Shown here one piece after another: positions 55,044 through 63,614 of a stretch of DNA of 64,000 nucleotides. Location of the stretch: NCBI RefSeq assembly GCF_003857055.1, contig NZ_QGSZ01000233.1, positions 30,667 through 94,666 of the forward strand, written 5' to 3'. A model generated the notes under the pieces. That model made no database searches. It saw only the letters and a program-made list of their open reading frames with translations, and was not told the DNA's origin. Position 1 is the first letter of the stretch. The number at the start of each line of letters is the position of its first letter. The DNA is from Micromonospora inaquosa. GTDB lineage: Bacteria; Actinomycetota; Actinomycetes; Mycobacteriales; Micromonosporaceae. The position numbers and the translations under genes were made by a program.

Positions 55044-56093
55044 ATGGCAGCTGCAGACTTCGAGCTGGGGCTGAACTCGTTCGGGGAGGTCGCCACCGAC
55101 GGCGACCGGGTCCTGAGCGACGCCGAGACCGTACGGCTACTCGTCGACGAGGCACGGCTCGCCGAGTCGGCCGGAATCGACGCGTTCAGCGTCGGCGAGC
55201 ACTACCGCGCGGGCCACAACGACTCGGCGACACCCGTGCTGCTGGCGGCAGCCGCGACGGCGACCGAGCGAATTCGCCTCGGCACCTCGGTCACCGTGCT
55301 CAGCACCAACGACCCGGTACGGCTCTACCACGAGTTCTCCACCCTCGACGCCGTCTCCAACGGACGCGCCCAGTTGGTCCTCGGTCGGGCCTCGGCGACC
55401 GAGTCGTTCCCGCTGTTCGGTTACGACCTGGCCGACTACGAGCGGCTGTTCGAGGAGAAGCTGGACCTCTTCCTGCGGCTGCAACAGGACGAACCGGTCA
55501 CCTGGTCCGGTACGGTGCGGAGCCCGCTGAGCGCGCAGCGGCTGCACCCACGGATGCGGGCCGGCGGCATCCCGACCTGGATCGGGGTCGGGGGAAGCCC
55601 GAACTCGGTCATCCGTGCCGCCCGGCACGGACTTCCGCTCATGCTCGCGATCATCGGCGGGCGTCCCCAGCGCTTCGCCGGCCACGTCGACCTCTACACC
55701 AGGGCGCTCGAACAATTCGGGCATACCCCGCAGCCAATCGGGCAGCACTCACTCGGTCTTGTCGCCGACACCGATGAGGAGGCGGTGCAGACGTGGTGGC
55801 GATACTGGCAGCCGGTCGCGGCGGCTCTCGCCGCCGAACGCGGCTTCTACAAACCGGACCGCGCGCGCTACGAGGCCGAAATCGACCACGGGGCGCTCTT
55901 CGTCGGTTCCCCCGAGACGGTGGCCCAGAAGATCGCCACTGTCGCTCGCGACCTGCGGCTGAGCCGCTTCGACCTGAAATACGACATCATGCACCTGCCC
56001 CGCGAGGCACGCGCGCGCACCATCCAACTGCTCGGCAGTGAGGTCGCGCCGCGGGTCCGGGAGCTGCTCGCGAAGGAGCCCACCAATGTCTGA
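55044..56093 (+). CDS. LLM class flavin/F420-dependent oxidoreductase
   Basis: A 349-residue TIM-barrel oxidoreductase of the luciferase-like monooxygenase family. Typical segments are FELGLNSFGEVATDGDRVL, IDAFSVGEHYRAGHNDSATP, IRLGTSVTVLSTNDPVRLYH and [19 protein letters not shown], which line the flavin site. Family members use FMN or F420 to oxidise or reduce organic substrates. GAGGAGGAG before the ATG fixes the start. The next gene, a close paralogue, overlaps its end by eight bases, and an F420-reductase-like gene follows, so the three form one operon controlled by the divergent MarR protein. Confidence 0.85.
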   Translation: MAAADFELGLNSFGEVATDGDRVLSDAETVRLLVDEARLAESAGIDAFSVGEHYRAGHNDSATPVLLAAAATATERIRLGTSVTVLSTNDPVRLYHEFSTLDAVSNGRAQLVLGRASATESFPLFGYDLADYERLFEEKLDLFLRLQQDEPVTWSGTVRSPLSAQRLHPRMRAGGIPTWIGVGGSPNSVIRAARHGLPLMLAIIGGRPQRFAGHVDLYTRALEQFGHTPQPIGQHSLGLVADTDEEAVQTWWRYWQPVAAALAAERGFYKPDRARYEAEIDHGALFVGSPETVAQKIATVARDLRLSRFDLKYDIMHLPREARARTIQLLGSEVAPRVRELLAKEPTNV

Positions 56094-57114
56094 CCTTCTG
56101 TTCGGCCTGGACACGTTCGGTGACGTACCGCAGGACGACACCGGCAAGATCGTCTCCCACGCGGCGGCGATCCGGCAGGTCGTCGACGAGGCGGTGCTCG
56201 CCGACCAACTCGGGGTCGACGTCATCGCCCTGGGCGAACACCACCGGCCGGAATACTCGGTCTCCACGCCGGAGACGGTGCTGGCCGGCATCGCCACCCG
56301 CACCTCGCGGATCCGGCTGGCCTCCGGCGTGACCGTGCTCAGTTCGGACGACCCGGTGCGGGTGTTCCAGCGCTTCGCCACTGTCGACGCGCTGTCGAAC
56401 GGACGGGCCGAGGTCATTCTCGGTCGCGGCTCGTTCACCGAGTCGTTCCCGCTCTTCGGTTACGACCTGCGCGACTACGACACGCTGTTCGAGGAGAAGA
56501 TCGAACTGTTCGTGAAGCTGCTGGACGAGAAGCCGGTCACCTGGAGCGGCACCCTGCGTGCCCCGCTGGAGAACGCCGACGTCTTCCCGAAGACCGAATC
56601 GGGTCACCTGGACACCTGGGTCGGCGTGGGTGGCTCGCCGCAGTCGGTCGTCCGCACCGCCCAGTACGGGCTTCCGCTCATGCTGGCCATCATCGGCGGC
56701 GCACCCGAACGGTTCGCGCCCTACATCGACCTCTACCGCCGGGCCGCCGACCAACTCGGTACGACCGCACACCCGGTAGGGATGCACTCGCCCGGCTTCA
56801 TCGCCGACACCGACGAGCAGGCCAAGGAGATCTACTGGCCGCACTACCGGATCATGCGCGACCGGATCGGCAAGCTGCGGGGTTGGCCGCCGATCCGCCG
56901 CCAGGAGTTCGACTCCGAGGTGGAGAACGGTTCCCTCTACATCGGTTCGCCGGAGACGGTGGCCCGTCGGATGGCGCGGGCGATCCGTAGCCTCGGCGTC
57001 GGCCGGTTCGACCTCATCTACTCGGCTGGAGCGCAACCGGCGAGCGCCCGCATGCGCGCCGTGGAACTGTACGGCTCGAAGGTGATCCCCATGGTCCGCG
57101 AACTGCTGGCCTGA
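56086..57114 (+). CDS. LLM class flavin/F420-dependent oxidoreductase, paralogue of the preceding gene
   Basis: A 342-residue paralogue of the protein encoded directly before it. Shared segments include [58 protein letters not shown] and [20 protein letters not shown]. The paralogues probably arose by tandem duplication and may act on related substrates or as a heteromer, as in bacterial luciferase (LuxA/LuxB); the eight-base overlap of the reading frames fits coupled synthesis of partners. ATG 56086 follows GAAGGAGCC. The end of the protein, [20 protein letters not shown], is again close to that of the first gene. Confidence 0.85.
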   Translation: MSDLLFGLDTFGDVPQDDTGKIVSHAAAIRQVVDEAVLADQLGVDVIALGEHHRPEYSVSTPETVLAGIATRTSRIRLASGVTVLSSDDPVRVFQRFATVDALSNGRAEVILGRGSFTESFPLFGYDLRDYDTLFEEKIELFVKLLDEKPVTWSGTLRAPLENADVFPKTESGHLDTWVGVGGSPQSVVRTAQYGLPLMLAIIGGAPERFAPYIDLYRRAADQLGTTAHPVGMHSPGFIADTDEQAKEIYWPHYRIMRDRIGKLRGWPPIRRQEFDSEVENGSLYIGSPETVARRMARAIRSLGVGRFDLIYSAGAQPASARMRAVELYGSKVIPMVRELLA

Positions 57115-57140
57115 TCGGCACTTCCCAGCGAAAGGACGAC

Positions 57141-57857
57141 ATGAACGACAACGACCGGAGCCGGCCCGCGACCCTCGGCATCCTCGGGGCCGGCAAGGTG
57201 GGCACAGTGCTCGCCCGGCTCGCCGTCGCCGCCGGCTACCGGGTGCGGGTCGCCGGCTCCGGCGACCCGGCGAAGATCGCCCTCACCGTCGAGGTCCTCG
57301 CCCCAGGGGCCGAGGCCACCACCGCTGTCGACGCGGCGGCCGACGCCGACATCGTCATCCTCGCCCTGCCCCTGGGCAAGTACCGCAGCGTTCCCGTCGA
57401 GGCGTTGCGGGGCAAGCTCGTCGTCGATGCCATGAACTACTGGTGGGAGATCGACGGCATCCGCGACGACCTCACCAACCCGCGTACCTCGTCGAGCGAG
57501 ACCGTCCAGGCGTTCCTGCCCGGATCGCGGCTGGTCAAGGCGTTCAACCACATGGGCTATCACGACCTGGAGGACGAAGCCCGGCCGGCGGGGGCGACCG
57601 GGCGCAAGGCCATCGCGATCGCCGGCGACGACAGCGCCGACCTCACCGAGGTGTCGACCCTGGTGGACGCGCTCGGTTTCGATCCGGTCGTCGCCGGCCC
57701 GCTGGCCGAGGGGGTACGGCTCGAACCGGGCAGCGAGTTGTTCGGCGCCGATGTGAGCGCCGACGAGGTCCGCGCCATGCTCGACCGCTTCCCCCAGTCG
57801 GAGCGGGGACGGATCATCACGGCGGCCCAAGCCTCGACCCCACCCCAGGCCGGTTAG
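57141..57857 (+). CDS. NADPH-dependent F420 reductase-like protein
   Basis: A 238-residue Rossmann protein. The dinucleotide loop [20 protein letters not shown] begins at residue 12, and [12 protein letters not shown] follows. [18 protein letters not shown] and [18 protein letters not shown], and [12 protein letters not shown] are typical of F420H2:NADP oxidoreductase (Fno)-like proteins, which move hydride between NADPH and F420. AAAGGACG before the ATG fixes the start. It is third in the operon after the two luciferase-like enzymes, and could supply them with reduced F420, giving an F420-based redox module. It converges with the TPR gene with a four-base overlap. Confidence 0.83.
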   Translation: MNDNDRSRPATLGILGAGKVGTVLARLAVAAGYRVRVAGSGDPAKIALTVEVLAPGAEATTAVDAAADADIVILALPLGKYRSVPVEALRGKLVVDAMNYWWEIDGIRDDLTNPRTSSSETVQAFLPGSRLVKAFNHMGYHDLEDEARPAGATGRKAIAIAGDDSADLTEVSTLVDALGFDPVVAGPLAEGVRLEPGSELFGADVSADEVRAMLDRFPQSERGRIITAAQASTPPQAG

Positions 57858-58582
57858 GGCGTCTCCACGCCGAAGGCCGCCTCCGGTTCGAGGAGTTGAC
57901 CGACGGCGTACTCCTCGTCGAAGGCGGCCGGGCCGAGCGCTTCGATCGCGGCGGCGCGCATCCTGGCGAGGTCCGCCGCGTCGTCCGGGTCCGGTACCTG
58001 GCCGAGCGCCGCGAACGCGGCATCCGCGACGCCGATCATCCGCGCCGCGCGCGACTGATCTCCCTCGGCGGACGCGAGCGCGGCGCCCGCAACGCAGACG
58101 TACGGCACGAAGTCGGCCCAGCCGTTGTGGAACACCCGCTCGCGGTTCTCGGCGAACAGGGTTCGGGCCACGTCGAGGTTGCCCAGCCCCAGCTCGCAGA
58201 ACGCCAGGTTGTGATACTCGGAGTTGACCGTCTTGGGTTGCCCGAGCGTCTCGTTGAGCGCGATGCTCTCCCGATACAGGTCCCGAGCACGAACCAGGTC
58301 TCCGGACATCCGCGCGACGCCGGCCAGCACGTGCCTCGGCCGTTCCTCGAGGCTGCGGTCACCGGAGCGCATCGCCACCGCCAGGGCCTCGCGCGCCCGA
58401 GCTTCCCCGCCCGGCAGGTCGCCGCCGCGAATGGCGACCCGGGCCAGGCTGTACCGGGCCTCCACCTCACCTGCCGGGTCGCCGGCCGCCTGCGCCCGCT
58501 CGATCTCCGCCTCGCTCATTCGCACCACCGCGTCGGTCTCGCCCCGCCGAAAGGCCGAGCGGACGTTCTCGCTGAAGCTCAT
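57854..58582 (-). CDS. TPR-type helical protein
   Basis: A 242-residue all-helical protein with about five degenerate tetratricopeptide repeats, e.g. [60 protein letters not shown] and [19 protein letters not shown]. It looks like the C-terminal TPR region of large AfsR/SARP-type or AAA regulators, but here it is free-standing, without a DNA-binding domain. GGGGGAG before ATG 58582 fixes the start; the open frame further upstream is a shadow of the next gene. It ends in the conserved [13 protein letters not shown]. It probably mediates protein contacts; function unknown. Confidence 0.65.
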   Translation of the reverse strand: MSFSENVRSAFRRGETDAVVRMSEAEIERAQAAGDPAGEVEARYSLARVAIRGGDLPGGEARAREALAVAMRSGDRSLEERPRHVLAGVARMSGDLVRARDLYRESIALNETLGQPKTVNSEYHNLAFCELGLGNLDVARTLFAENRERVFHNGWADFVPYVCVAGAALASAEGDQSRAARMIGVADAAFAALGQVPDPDDAADLARMRAAAIEALGPAAFDEEYAVGQLLEPEAAFGVETP

Positions 58583-58619
58583 TGCAATCTCCCCCATCAC
58601 GAACAGTCCGGTAGCGGCG

Positions 58620-59381
58620 TCACTGCGCCACGAACATGGTCCAGTTCTCCACGAGCACGAAGCCCATCGACTCGTAGAGCGGCCGGCCCATCGGGCTGCT
58701 GTGCAGGTAGGCGACGTCCGCCCCGGCCGCGATGCCATCGCGCAGCACCGCTTCGGTGAGCATCCGGCCGAGGCCACGGCCCCGGGCGGACGGTACGACG
58801 CCGATGTTGAACACGCCGATCGCTCCGTGGGCTTGCATGCCGAGGGCGGTGCCGATGGAACGGCCGGACTCCTCGGCCAGGTAGCCGGTCATGCCGTCGG
58901 TGTCGAGCACCGCGCCACCCATCAACGAGCCGAAGACGCCTTCGGGCGCCTCGAAGCTCTCGGTGAAAACGTCGGTGTACCTGTCGCTCTCGGCGGCATC
59001 AACCCGGCGTATCGAGGTTTGCTGCGTTGAGGCAGGCCGGAACACGATGTCGTCCGTGGCGCACGCCATCAAGGGTAGGACGCTACGTTCACGCAGCCCG
59101 TGCCGGGCCGCGAGGTCGACCAGCGAGGTGCTGGCCTCGCCCCGAACCATGATCGACCAGTGCGGTACCTGCCTGGCGACCTCGGTTGCCAACTCGTCGA
59201 GCGACCCGAGATCCGGGTCGCTGGTCAGGTCGTAGACGTTGTTGAGCGACGGGACGTCGGCGTGGGTGATCGCCGCACGGGCGGTGCCCCGTTCGGCGTA
59301 CCAGCCCTTCGGGGTGACCCGGCAAAGGGCCTCGATGGCGTCGGAGTACGCCGTCGCCAACCGGTCGGCGGTGCTGCTCAT
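58620..59381 (-). CDS. GNAT family N-acetyltransferase
   Basis: A 253-residue protein whose C-terminal half is a GNAT domain. The acetyl-CoA pyrophosphate motif is VVPSARGRGLGRMLTEAVL (R/QxxGxG/A), preceded by the substrate strand GAIGVFNIG and followed by AYLHSSPMGRPLYESMGFV. The N-terminal half (about 1-120) is a separate helical domain, as in double-domain GNATs. The acceptor is unknown. It lies 38 bases upstream of the TPR gene in the same direction, so they may be co-transcribed. No close functional partner is evident. Confidence 0.8.
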   Translation of the reverse strand: MSSTADRLATAYSDAIEALCRVTPKGWYAERGTARAAITHADVPSLNNVYDLTSDPDLGSLDELATEVARQVPHWSIMVRGEASTSLVDLAARHGLRERSVLPLMACATDDIVFRPASTQQTSIRRVDAAESDRYTDVFTESFEAPEGVFGSLMGGAVLDTDGMTGYLAEESGRSIGTALGMQAHGAIGVFNIGVVPSARGRGLGRMLTEAVLRDGIAAGADVAYLHSSPMGRPLYESMGFVLVENWTMFVAQ

Positions 59382-59586
59382 GCCTGCTCTCCCCCATGGA
59401 ACGGTCGCCCTGCCGAGGTCGCCAACCTAGCCAGCAACTCGTTACCCCAGCAAACGTGACGATTCGGGCATCCGGCGGCGCTCCGCACCGATCAGGAATC
59501 GAGAAGCCCTCTGACCGGGGCCCGGCCTAGCCTTTCCCCAGGCACCCGGCAGGGCGCCCAGCCTGACGACGAGAGGGAGATCGAAC

Positions 59587-60036
59587 ATGTCCGCGAAGAC
59601 CACCGCCACCGAGTCCGACGGCTTCACCGCCGAGGAGCGCGCCGCGATGAAGGAGCGCGCCGCCGAGCTGCGCGCCGAGGGCAAGAAGGGTGCCAAGAAG
59701 GCCGACGGGCTGCAGGCGGTCCTCGACCGGATCGCGCAGATGGAGCCCGAGGACCGGGCGCTCGCCGAGCGCGTACACGTGACGGTGACCGCCGCCGCCC
59801 CGGACCTGTCGCCCAAGACCTGGTACGGGATGCCCGCCTACGCGAACGCGGACGGCAAGATCGTCGTCTTCTTCCAGGACTCCGGGAAGTTCAACTACCG
59901 GTACTCGACGCTGGGCTTCCAGGACGCGGCCAACCTCGACGACGGGGACCTGTGGCCGGTGTCGTACGCGCTGCAGAAGTGGAGCCCCACGGTGGAGAAG
60001 AAGATCACCGCGCTGGTGCAGGCGGCGGTTTCCTGA
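59587..60036 (+). CDS. DUF1801-type small protein
   Basis: A 149-residue protein. The first 60 residues are charged and helical (EERAAMKERAAELRAEGKKG, then KADGLQAVLDRIAQMEP), followed by a YdhG/DUF1801-like beta-rich domain with LSPKTWYGMPAYANADGKIV and NYRYSTLGFQDAANLDDGDLWP. DUF1801 proteins of the iron-chaperone-like fold are small and of unsettled function. GAGAGGGAGATCGA before the ATG is a good ribosome-binding site. The Lys-rich segment KKGAKKADG could bind nucleic acid but is not diagnostic. Confidence 0.75.
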   Translation: MSAKTTATESDGFTAEERAAMKERAAELRAEGKKGAKKADGLQAVLDRIAQMEPEDRALAERVHVTVTAAAPDLSPKTWYGMPAYANADGKIVVFFQDSGKFNYRYSTLGFQDAANLDDGDLWPVSYALQKWSPTVEKKITALVQAAVS

Positions 60037-60162
60037 GCTACCGCCGCCGGATCCGCCCATCCGCACGGCATCGGACGATCGCACCGGGCCCCTTCCTGGC
60101 CCGAGCGCCCGAGGTGAGCGATGATCGGGGTCGGCGACTGAGGGAGACACAGTGCGGACGAT

Positions 60163-60714
60163 GTGGCGCAGGCCGCCAGCGGCGACCCGAGCAGCCCGGT
60201 GACGGCCCGGGCCGGTCAGGCGTTCGACACCGGTCGGGCGGTGTCCGACGTCGAGACGTTGCTCGCCGAGGAGCTGCCCACCGACGGTGCCGCGGTCCAG
60301 GAGGGCGATCCGGCGACCGGGGAGTGGACCGGCACCCGCGGGGCGGGCTTTCGGATCATTCCGATCTGGGAGGGCGAAGACCTCACGGGTGTCTACAGCC
60401 CCGCCTGGAATGAGGCCGAGGAGGCCGCGACGGCGAACCTGGCCCAGGTCGTGGGCGAGTTGGACCGCCGGTGGGGCCCGCACCGGAAGGTCTGCATGCG
60501 GGTACCGCTGTTCCGGAAGCAGGCGGGCACACCGATGCCGGCGCTGTTCCAATCTCTGTCCGACATGGACTGCTACGGCGACCTGACGGTCTGGGGCCCG
60601 ACGCCGACCGAAGGTCGGTGGGTCGCGGTCTCGGTGAACCAGTGCGACGGCGACGCCCCGATGATCATGACGGCGGCGGTCAGTCAGTTCACGATCACCG
60701 AACTGCCCGACTGA
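60163..60714 (+). CDS. Conserved hypothetical protein
   Basis: A 183-residue soluble protein I cannot assign. It starts at GTG 60163, but the only good ribosome-binding site (GGGAGACAC) serves a GTG at 60152 in another frame that soon stops, so either the start is weak or one base is missing near 60160. Recognisable blocks are IIPIWEGEDLTGVYSPAWNE, a helical TANLAQVVGELDRRWGPHRK, PLFRKQAGTPMPALFQSLSD and CYGDLTVWGPTPTEGRWVAV. No motif or signal is visible. The gene is followed after three bases by the phosphatase gene. Confidence 0.5.
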   Translation: MAQAASGDPSSPVTARAGQAFDTGRAVSDVETLLAEELPTDGAAVQEGDPATGEWTGTRGAGFRIIPIWEGEDLTGVYSPAWNEAEEAATANLAQVVGELDRRWGPHRKVCMRVPLFRKQAGTPMPALFQSLSDMDCYGDLTVWGPTPTEGRWVAVSVNQCDGDAPMIMTAAVSQFTITELPD

Positions 60715-60717
60715 CCC

Positions 60718-61515
60718 GTGTCGACAACAGATCATGCCGTGGCCGTCGCGGCGGCGGAGGCCGGAGCCGCGGCCGTCCGCGCTCGATACGGGTCGCCGCT
60801 GACCCGCTTCATGAAGATCGGCGACGACTTCGCCACCACCGCCGACATCGAGGCGGAGAAGGCCATCCTCGACGTCCTGCGCGTTGCGCGTCCGCAGGAC
60901 GCCGTGGTGGGCGAGGAGACCGGGCGCACCGGCACGGGCGAGAACGGACGCACCTGGCTGGTCGACCCGCTCTGCGGCACGTTGAACTACGCCGCCCGCA
61001 CCATGCTGGTCGCGGTCAACGTCGCGCTGCACACCGGGACGGGCAGCGCCGTGGCCGCGTCGGCGGACCCGTTCAGCGGTGAGGTGTTCTGGACCGACGG
61101 CAGTGCCGCGTACGTCCGCTGCGCCGGCACGGACGAGCGACTCGTCCCGTCGGCCGAGTCGAAGCTGGTCGACGTCAACCTCGACCCGCCATTTCCCAGC
61201 CGGGACGTCTTCCTGGCCGCCCGGATGCTCGCCGACGAGGACTTCATCGACCAGTTCCACCCACGGGTGGTCTCCACCAGCCTGGCCGTGGCGTGGGTCG
61301 CCGCCGGTCGCCGTGCCGCGTACCTGACGGACCGGCACGACCTGAGCCGCAGCGTCCACTTCGCGGCCGGAATCGCGCTCTGCCAGGCGGCTGGTTGCGT
61401 GGTCACCGGGCTCGACGGCGAACCGCTGCACACCGGCGGGAATGGTCTCGTCGTGGCCGGCGACGAGCGGACCCACGCCGCCCTGCTGACCCTCGTCCGG
61501 AAACAGAGCTCATGA
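60718..61515 (+). CDS. Inositol monophosphatase-like protein with an altered metal motif
   Basis: A 265-residue protein of the IMPase/FIG superfamily. Helical N-terminus, then GEETGR for the first metal carboxylates, and VDPLCGTLNYAART where IMPases normally have DPxDGTxN. Here the second Asp is Cys, so one metal ligand is lost. HDLSRSVHFAAGIALCQAAG stands for the final WD-type motif. Such proteins may still be phosphatases with changed metal use, or have another role. It starts at GTG, three bases after the previous stop, with no clear ribosome-binding site, suggesting translational coupling. Confidence 0.65.
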   Translation: MSTTDHAVAVAAAEAGAAAVRARYGSPLTRFMKIGDDFATTADIEAEKAILDVLRVARPQDAVVGEETGRTGTGENGRTWLVDPLCGTLNYAARTMLVAVNVALHTGTGSAVAASADPFSGEVFWTDGSAAYVRCAGTDERLVPSAESKLVDVNLDPPFPSRDVFLAARMLADEDFIDQFHPRVVSTSLAVAWVAAGRRAAYLTDRHDLSRSVHFAAGIALCQAAGCVVTGLDGEPLHTGGNGLVVAGDERTHAALLTLVRKQSS

Positions 61516-61525
61516 TCACTCGGTG

Positions 61526-61556
61526 TTGACATGAAGTGTGGTTGAGGTTCTAGCGT
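61526..61556 (+). promoter_or_regulatory. Predicted promoter of the nickel superoxide dismutase gene
   Basis: A consensus -35 TTGACA at 61526-61531 is followed after 17-19 bases by TCTAGC/TAGCGT (61549-61556). It lies about 75 bases upstream of the sodN start. No Nur box (nickel regulator site) was recognised. Confidence 0.5.
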
Positions 61557-61628
61557 TCCTTGGTGATCACGTCAGGGCCGTCGCGTCCGGACGTACGTCA
61601 CCCGAGCGCCACCGTCGAAGGGGTCCTG

Positions 61629-62033
61629 ATGTTTCTGTCCCGCCTGCTCCGCCCGCGTACCGTCGCGAGCGCCCACTGCGACCTGCCCTGTGGCGTCTAC
61701 GACCCGGCCCAGGCCCGGATCGAGGCCGAATCGGTCAAGGCGATCTCCGAGAAGTACCAGGCCAGCGACGACCCGGAGTTCCGAACCCGGGCGCTGATCA
61801 TCAAGGAACAGCGGGCCGAGCTGGTCAAGCACCACCTCTGGGTGCTCTGGACCGACTACTTCAAGGCGCCGCACTTCGAGAAGTACCCCCAGCTGCACGG
61901 CCTCTTCAACGAGGCGACCAAGCTGGCGGGTGCCGGCGGCGCGAAGGGCGCCGCGGACCCGGCGGTCGCCGAGCAGCTCCTCATGAAGATCGAGGAAATC
62001 TCGAAGATCTTCTGGGAGACCAAGCAGAGCTGA
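61629..62033 (+). CDS. sodN: Nickel superoxide dismutase
   Basis: A 134-residue enzyme that turns superoxide into oxygen and hydrogen peroxide. After a 15-residue N-terminal propeptide (MFLSRLLRPRTVASA) comes the nickel hook HCDLPCGVYDP, in which His1, Cys2 and Cys6 of the mature protein bind nickel. The body is the four-helix bundle with KAISEKYQASDDPEFRTRAL, LVKHHLWVLWTDYFKAPHFE and EKYPQLHGLFNEATKLAG. The ATG at 61629 follows AAGGGG; the longer frame from 61560 is not used. The processing protease gene sodX, normally next to it in Streptomyces, is absent from both sides. A radical SAM gene follows 64 bases later. Confidence 0.93.
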   Translation: MFLSRLLRPRTVASAHCDLPCGVYDPAQARIEAESVKAISEKYQASDDPEFRTRALIIKEQRAELVKHHLWVLWTDYFKAPHFEKYPQLHGLFNEATKLAGAGGAKGAADPAVAEQLLMKIEEISKIFWETKQS

Positions 62034-62097
62034 TCAGCCCGGTACCAGGTGGCGGCGGCCACCCGGTTCGGCGTGTACCACGTTCGGGAGGAACCGC

Positions 62098-63408
62098 ATG
62101 GAGTCGCGCACCGACCTCATCGAAGACTTGATGAGCCGTTTCCCACACGTGCCACGGGAGGCGGTCCTCAAGGAGGACCTGCTGCGGGGCGGGCTCGCCT
62201 TCGACGACGCGGCACTGACCGACAACGAGCACGGCGACGTCAAGCCGAAGTCGTACTTCATCTTCTCCTTCGATCACCGGACGCTGCCGGAGTTGGGCAC
62301 GGCCGCGCTGCGCCGGCCACCGGAGGAGATCGTGCTCACCGGGGGTCCGTACGAGCTGCGCCGTACCGTCGTCTCGGTCCGCACCAATCCCAGCTCGCCG
62401 TACCGCGTCGGCACCGACAGCGACGGTCGGCTGCGCCTGTTCCTGGACGGACGGCCCATCGCCGATGTCGGGCTGCCCCCGATGCCGGCGTACTACCGGC
62501 ACACGCTCGCCAACGGCAAGTCGGTGATGGAGGTCGCCCCGACGATCCAGTGGGGCTATCTGATCTACCTCACCGCGTTCCGGGTCTGCCAGTACTTCGG
62601 TGCCAAGGAGGAGTGCCAGTACTGCGACATCAACCACAACTGGCGGCAGCACAAGCAGGCCGGCCGCCCGTACACCGGGGTCAAACCGGTCGACGAAGTC
62701 CTCGAGGCCCTGGAGATCATCAACCGGCACGACGTCGATCGCGCGTCGCAGGCGTACACGTTGACCGGTGGCAGCATCACCTCGCAGGTCAACGGGCTGG
62801 CCGAGGCCGACTTCTACGGCCAGTACGCGCAGGCGATCGAGGAACGCTTCCCGGGACGGTGGATCGGCAAGGTGGTGGCCCAGGCGCTGCCCCGAGCCGA
62901 CGTGCAACGCTTCCACGACTACGGGATCCGCATCTATCACCCCAACTACGAGGTGTGGGACAAGCGATTGTTCGAGCTGTACTGCCCGGGCAAGGAACGC
63001 TACGTCGGTCGGGAGGAGTGGCACCGCCGCATCCTCGACTCGGCCGAGGTGTTCGGCCCGCGCAACGTGATCCCGAACTTCGTGGCGGGCGTGGAGATGG
63101 CCGCCCCGCACGGCTTCACGAGCGTCGACGAGGCGATCGACTCCACCACCGAGGGGCTCGACTATTTCATGTCCCGGGGGATCACACCCCGGTTCACCAC
63201 CTGGTGCCCGGAGCCCACCACGCCGCTGGGCCGGACGAACCCGCAGGGCGCGCCGCTGGAATACCACGTCCGTCTGCTGGAGGCCTACCGGGCGACCATG
63301 GACGCGCATGGGCTCTCCAGCCCGCCCGGGTACGGCCCCGCCGGGCCTGGCCGAGCGGTCTTCTCGGTCAGCTCCTTCATGGACACCCTGCCGTCCACGG
63401 ATTCCTGA
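62098..63408 (+). CDS. Radical SAM protein with CX8CX2C cluster motif
   Basis: A 436-residue protein whose central domain resembles a radical SAM barrel. The cysteines that would hold the 4Fe-4S cluster are Cys164, Cys173 and Cys176 in VCQYFGAKEECQYCDI, a CX8CX2C spacing rather than the standard CX3CX2C. The GGE-like SAM-binding loop may be TLTGGSITSQ. Residues 1-150 form a separate N-terminal domain. The protein belongs to a rare group known to me only by its pattern; function unknown. GGGAGGAACCGC before the ATG is a good ribosome-binding site. It follows sodN by 64 bases in the same direction. Confidence 0.75.
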   Translation: MESRTDLIEDLMSRFPHVPREAVLKEDLLRGGLAFDDAALTDNEHGDVKPKSYFIFSFDHRTLPELGTAALRRPPEEIVLTGGPYELRRTVVSVRTNPSSPYRVGTDSDGRLRLFLDGRPIADVGLPPMPAYYRHTLANGKSVMEVAPTIQWGYLIYLTAFRVCQYFGAKEECQYCDINHNWRQHKQAGRPYTGVKPVDEVLEALEIINRHDVDRASQAYTLTGGSITSQVNGLAEADFYGQYAQAIEERFPGRWIGKVVAQALPRADVQRFHDYGIRIYHPNYEVWDKRLFELYCPGKERYVGREEWHRRILDSAEVFGPRNVIPNFVAGVEMAAPHGFTSVDEAIDSTTEGLDYFMSRGITPRFTTWCPEPTTPLGRTNPQGAPLEYHVRLLEAYRATMDAHGLSSPPGYGPAGPGRAVFSVSSFMDTLPSTDS

Positions 63409-63448
63409 CGGACGCGCTCGACTGACCCGCCCGTATCGAACCGCCGAA

Positions 63449-63496
63449 GAGCGGTGTACCTCAGAGACATATTCACACCTCTGAGGTATACCGCTC
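63449..63496. terminator. Long hairpin terminator, possibly bidirectional
   Basis: An 18-bp stem (63449-63466 with 63479-63496) with one mismatch that is a G-U wobble in RNA, and a 12-base AT-rich loop, followed by AAAA. It lies between the radical SAM gene and the convergent gene ending at 63615. Confidence 0.85.
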
Positions 63497-63614
63497 AAAA
63501 CCGCACCCGCTTCGACGACGGTGACTGACTGCGATCGGCTCAGCCACCCCCGCCGGCCCGACAGGTCGCTGACCGCTGCGCCCGCGGCACCGGCCAGGAT
63601 GCGGACCTACTCGT

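Noticed and set aside
61516..61628. Possible Nur box upstream of sodN
   Set aside because: The promoter region has no TTGCAA-type inverted repeat that I can recognise.
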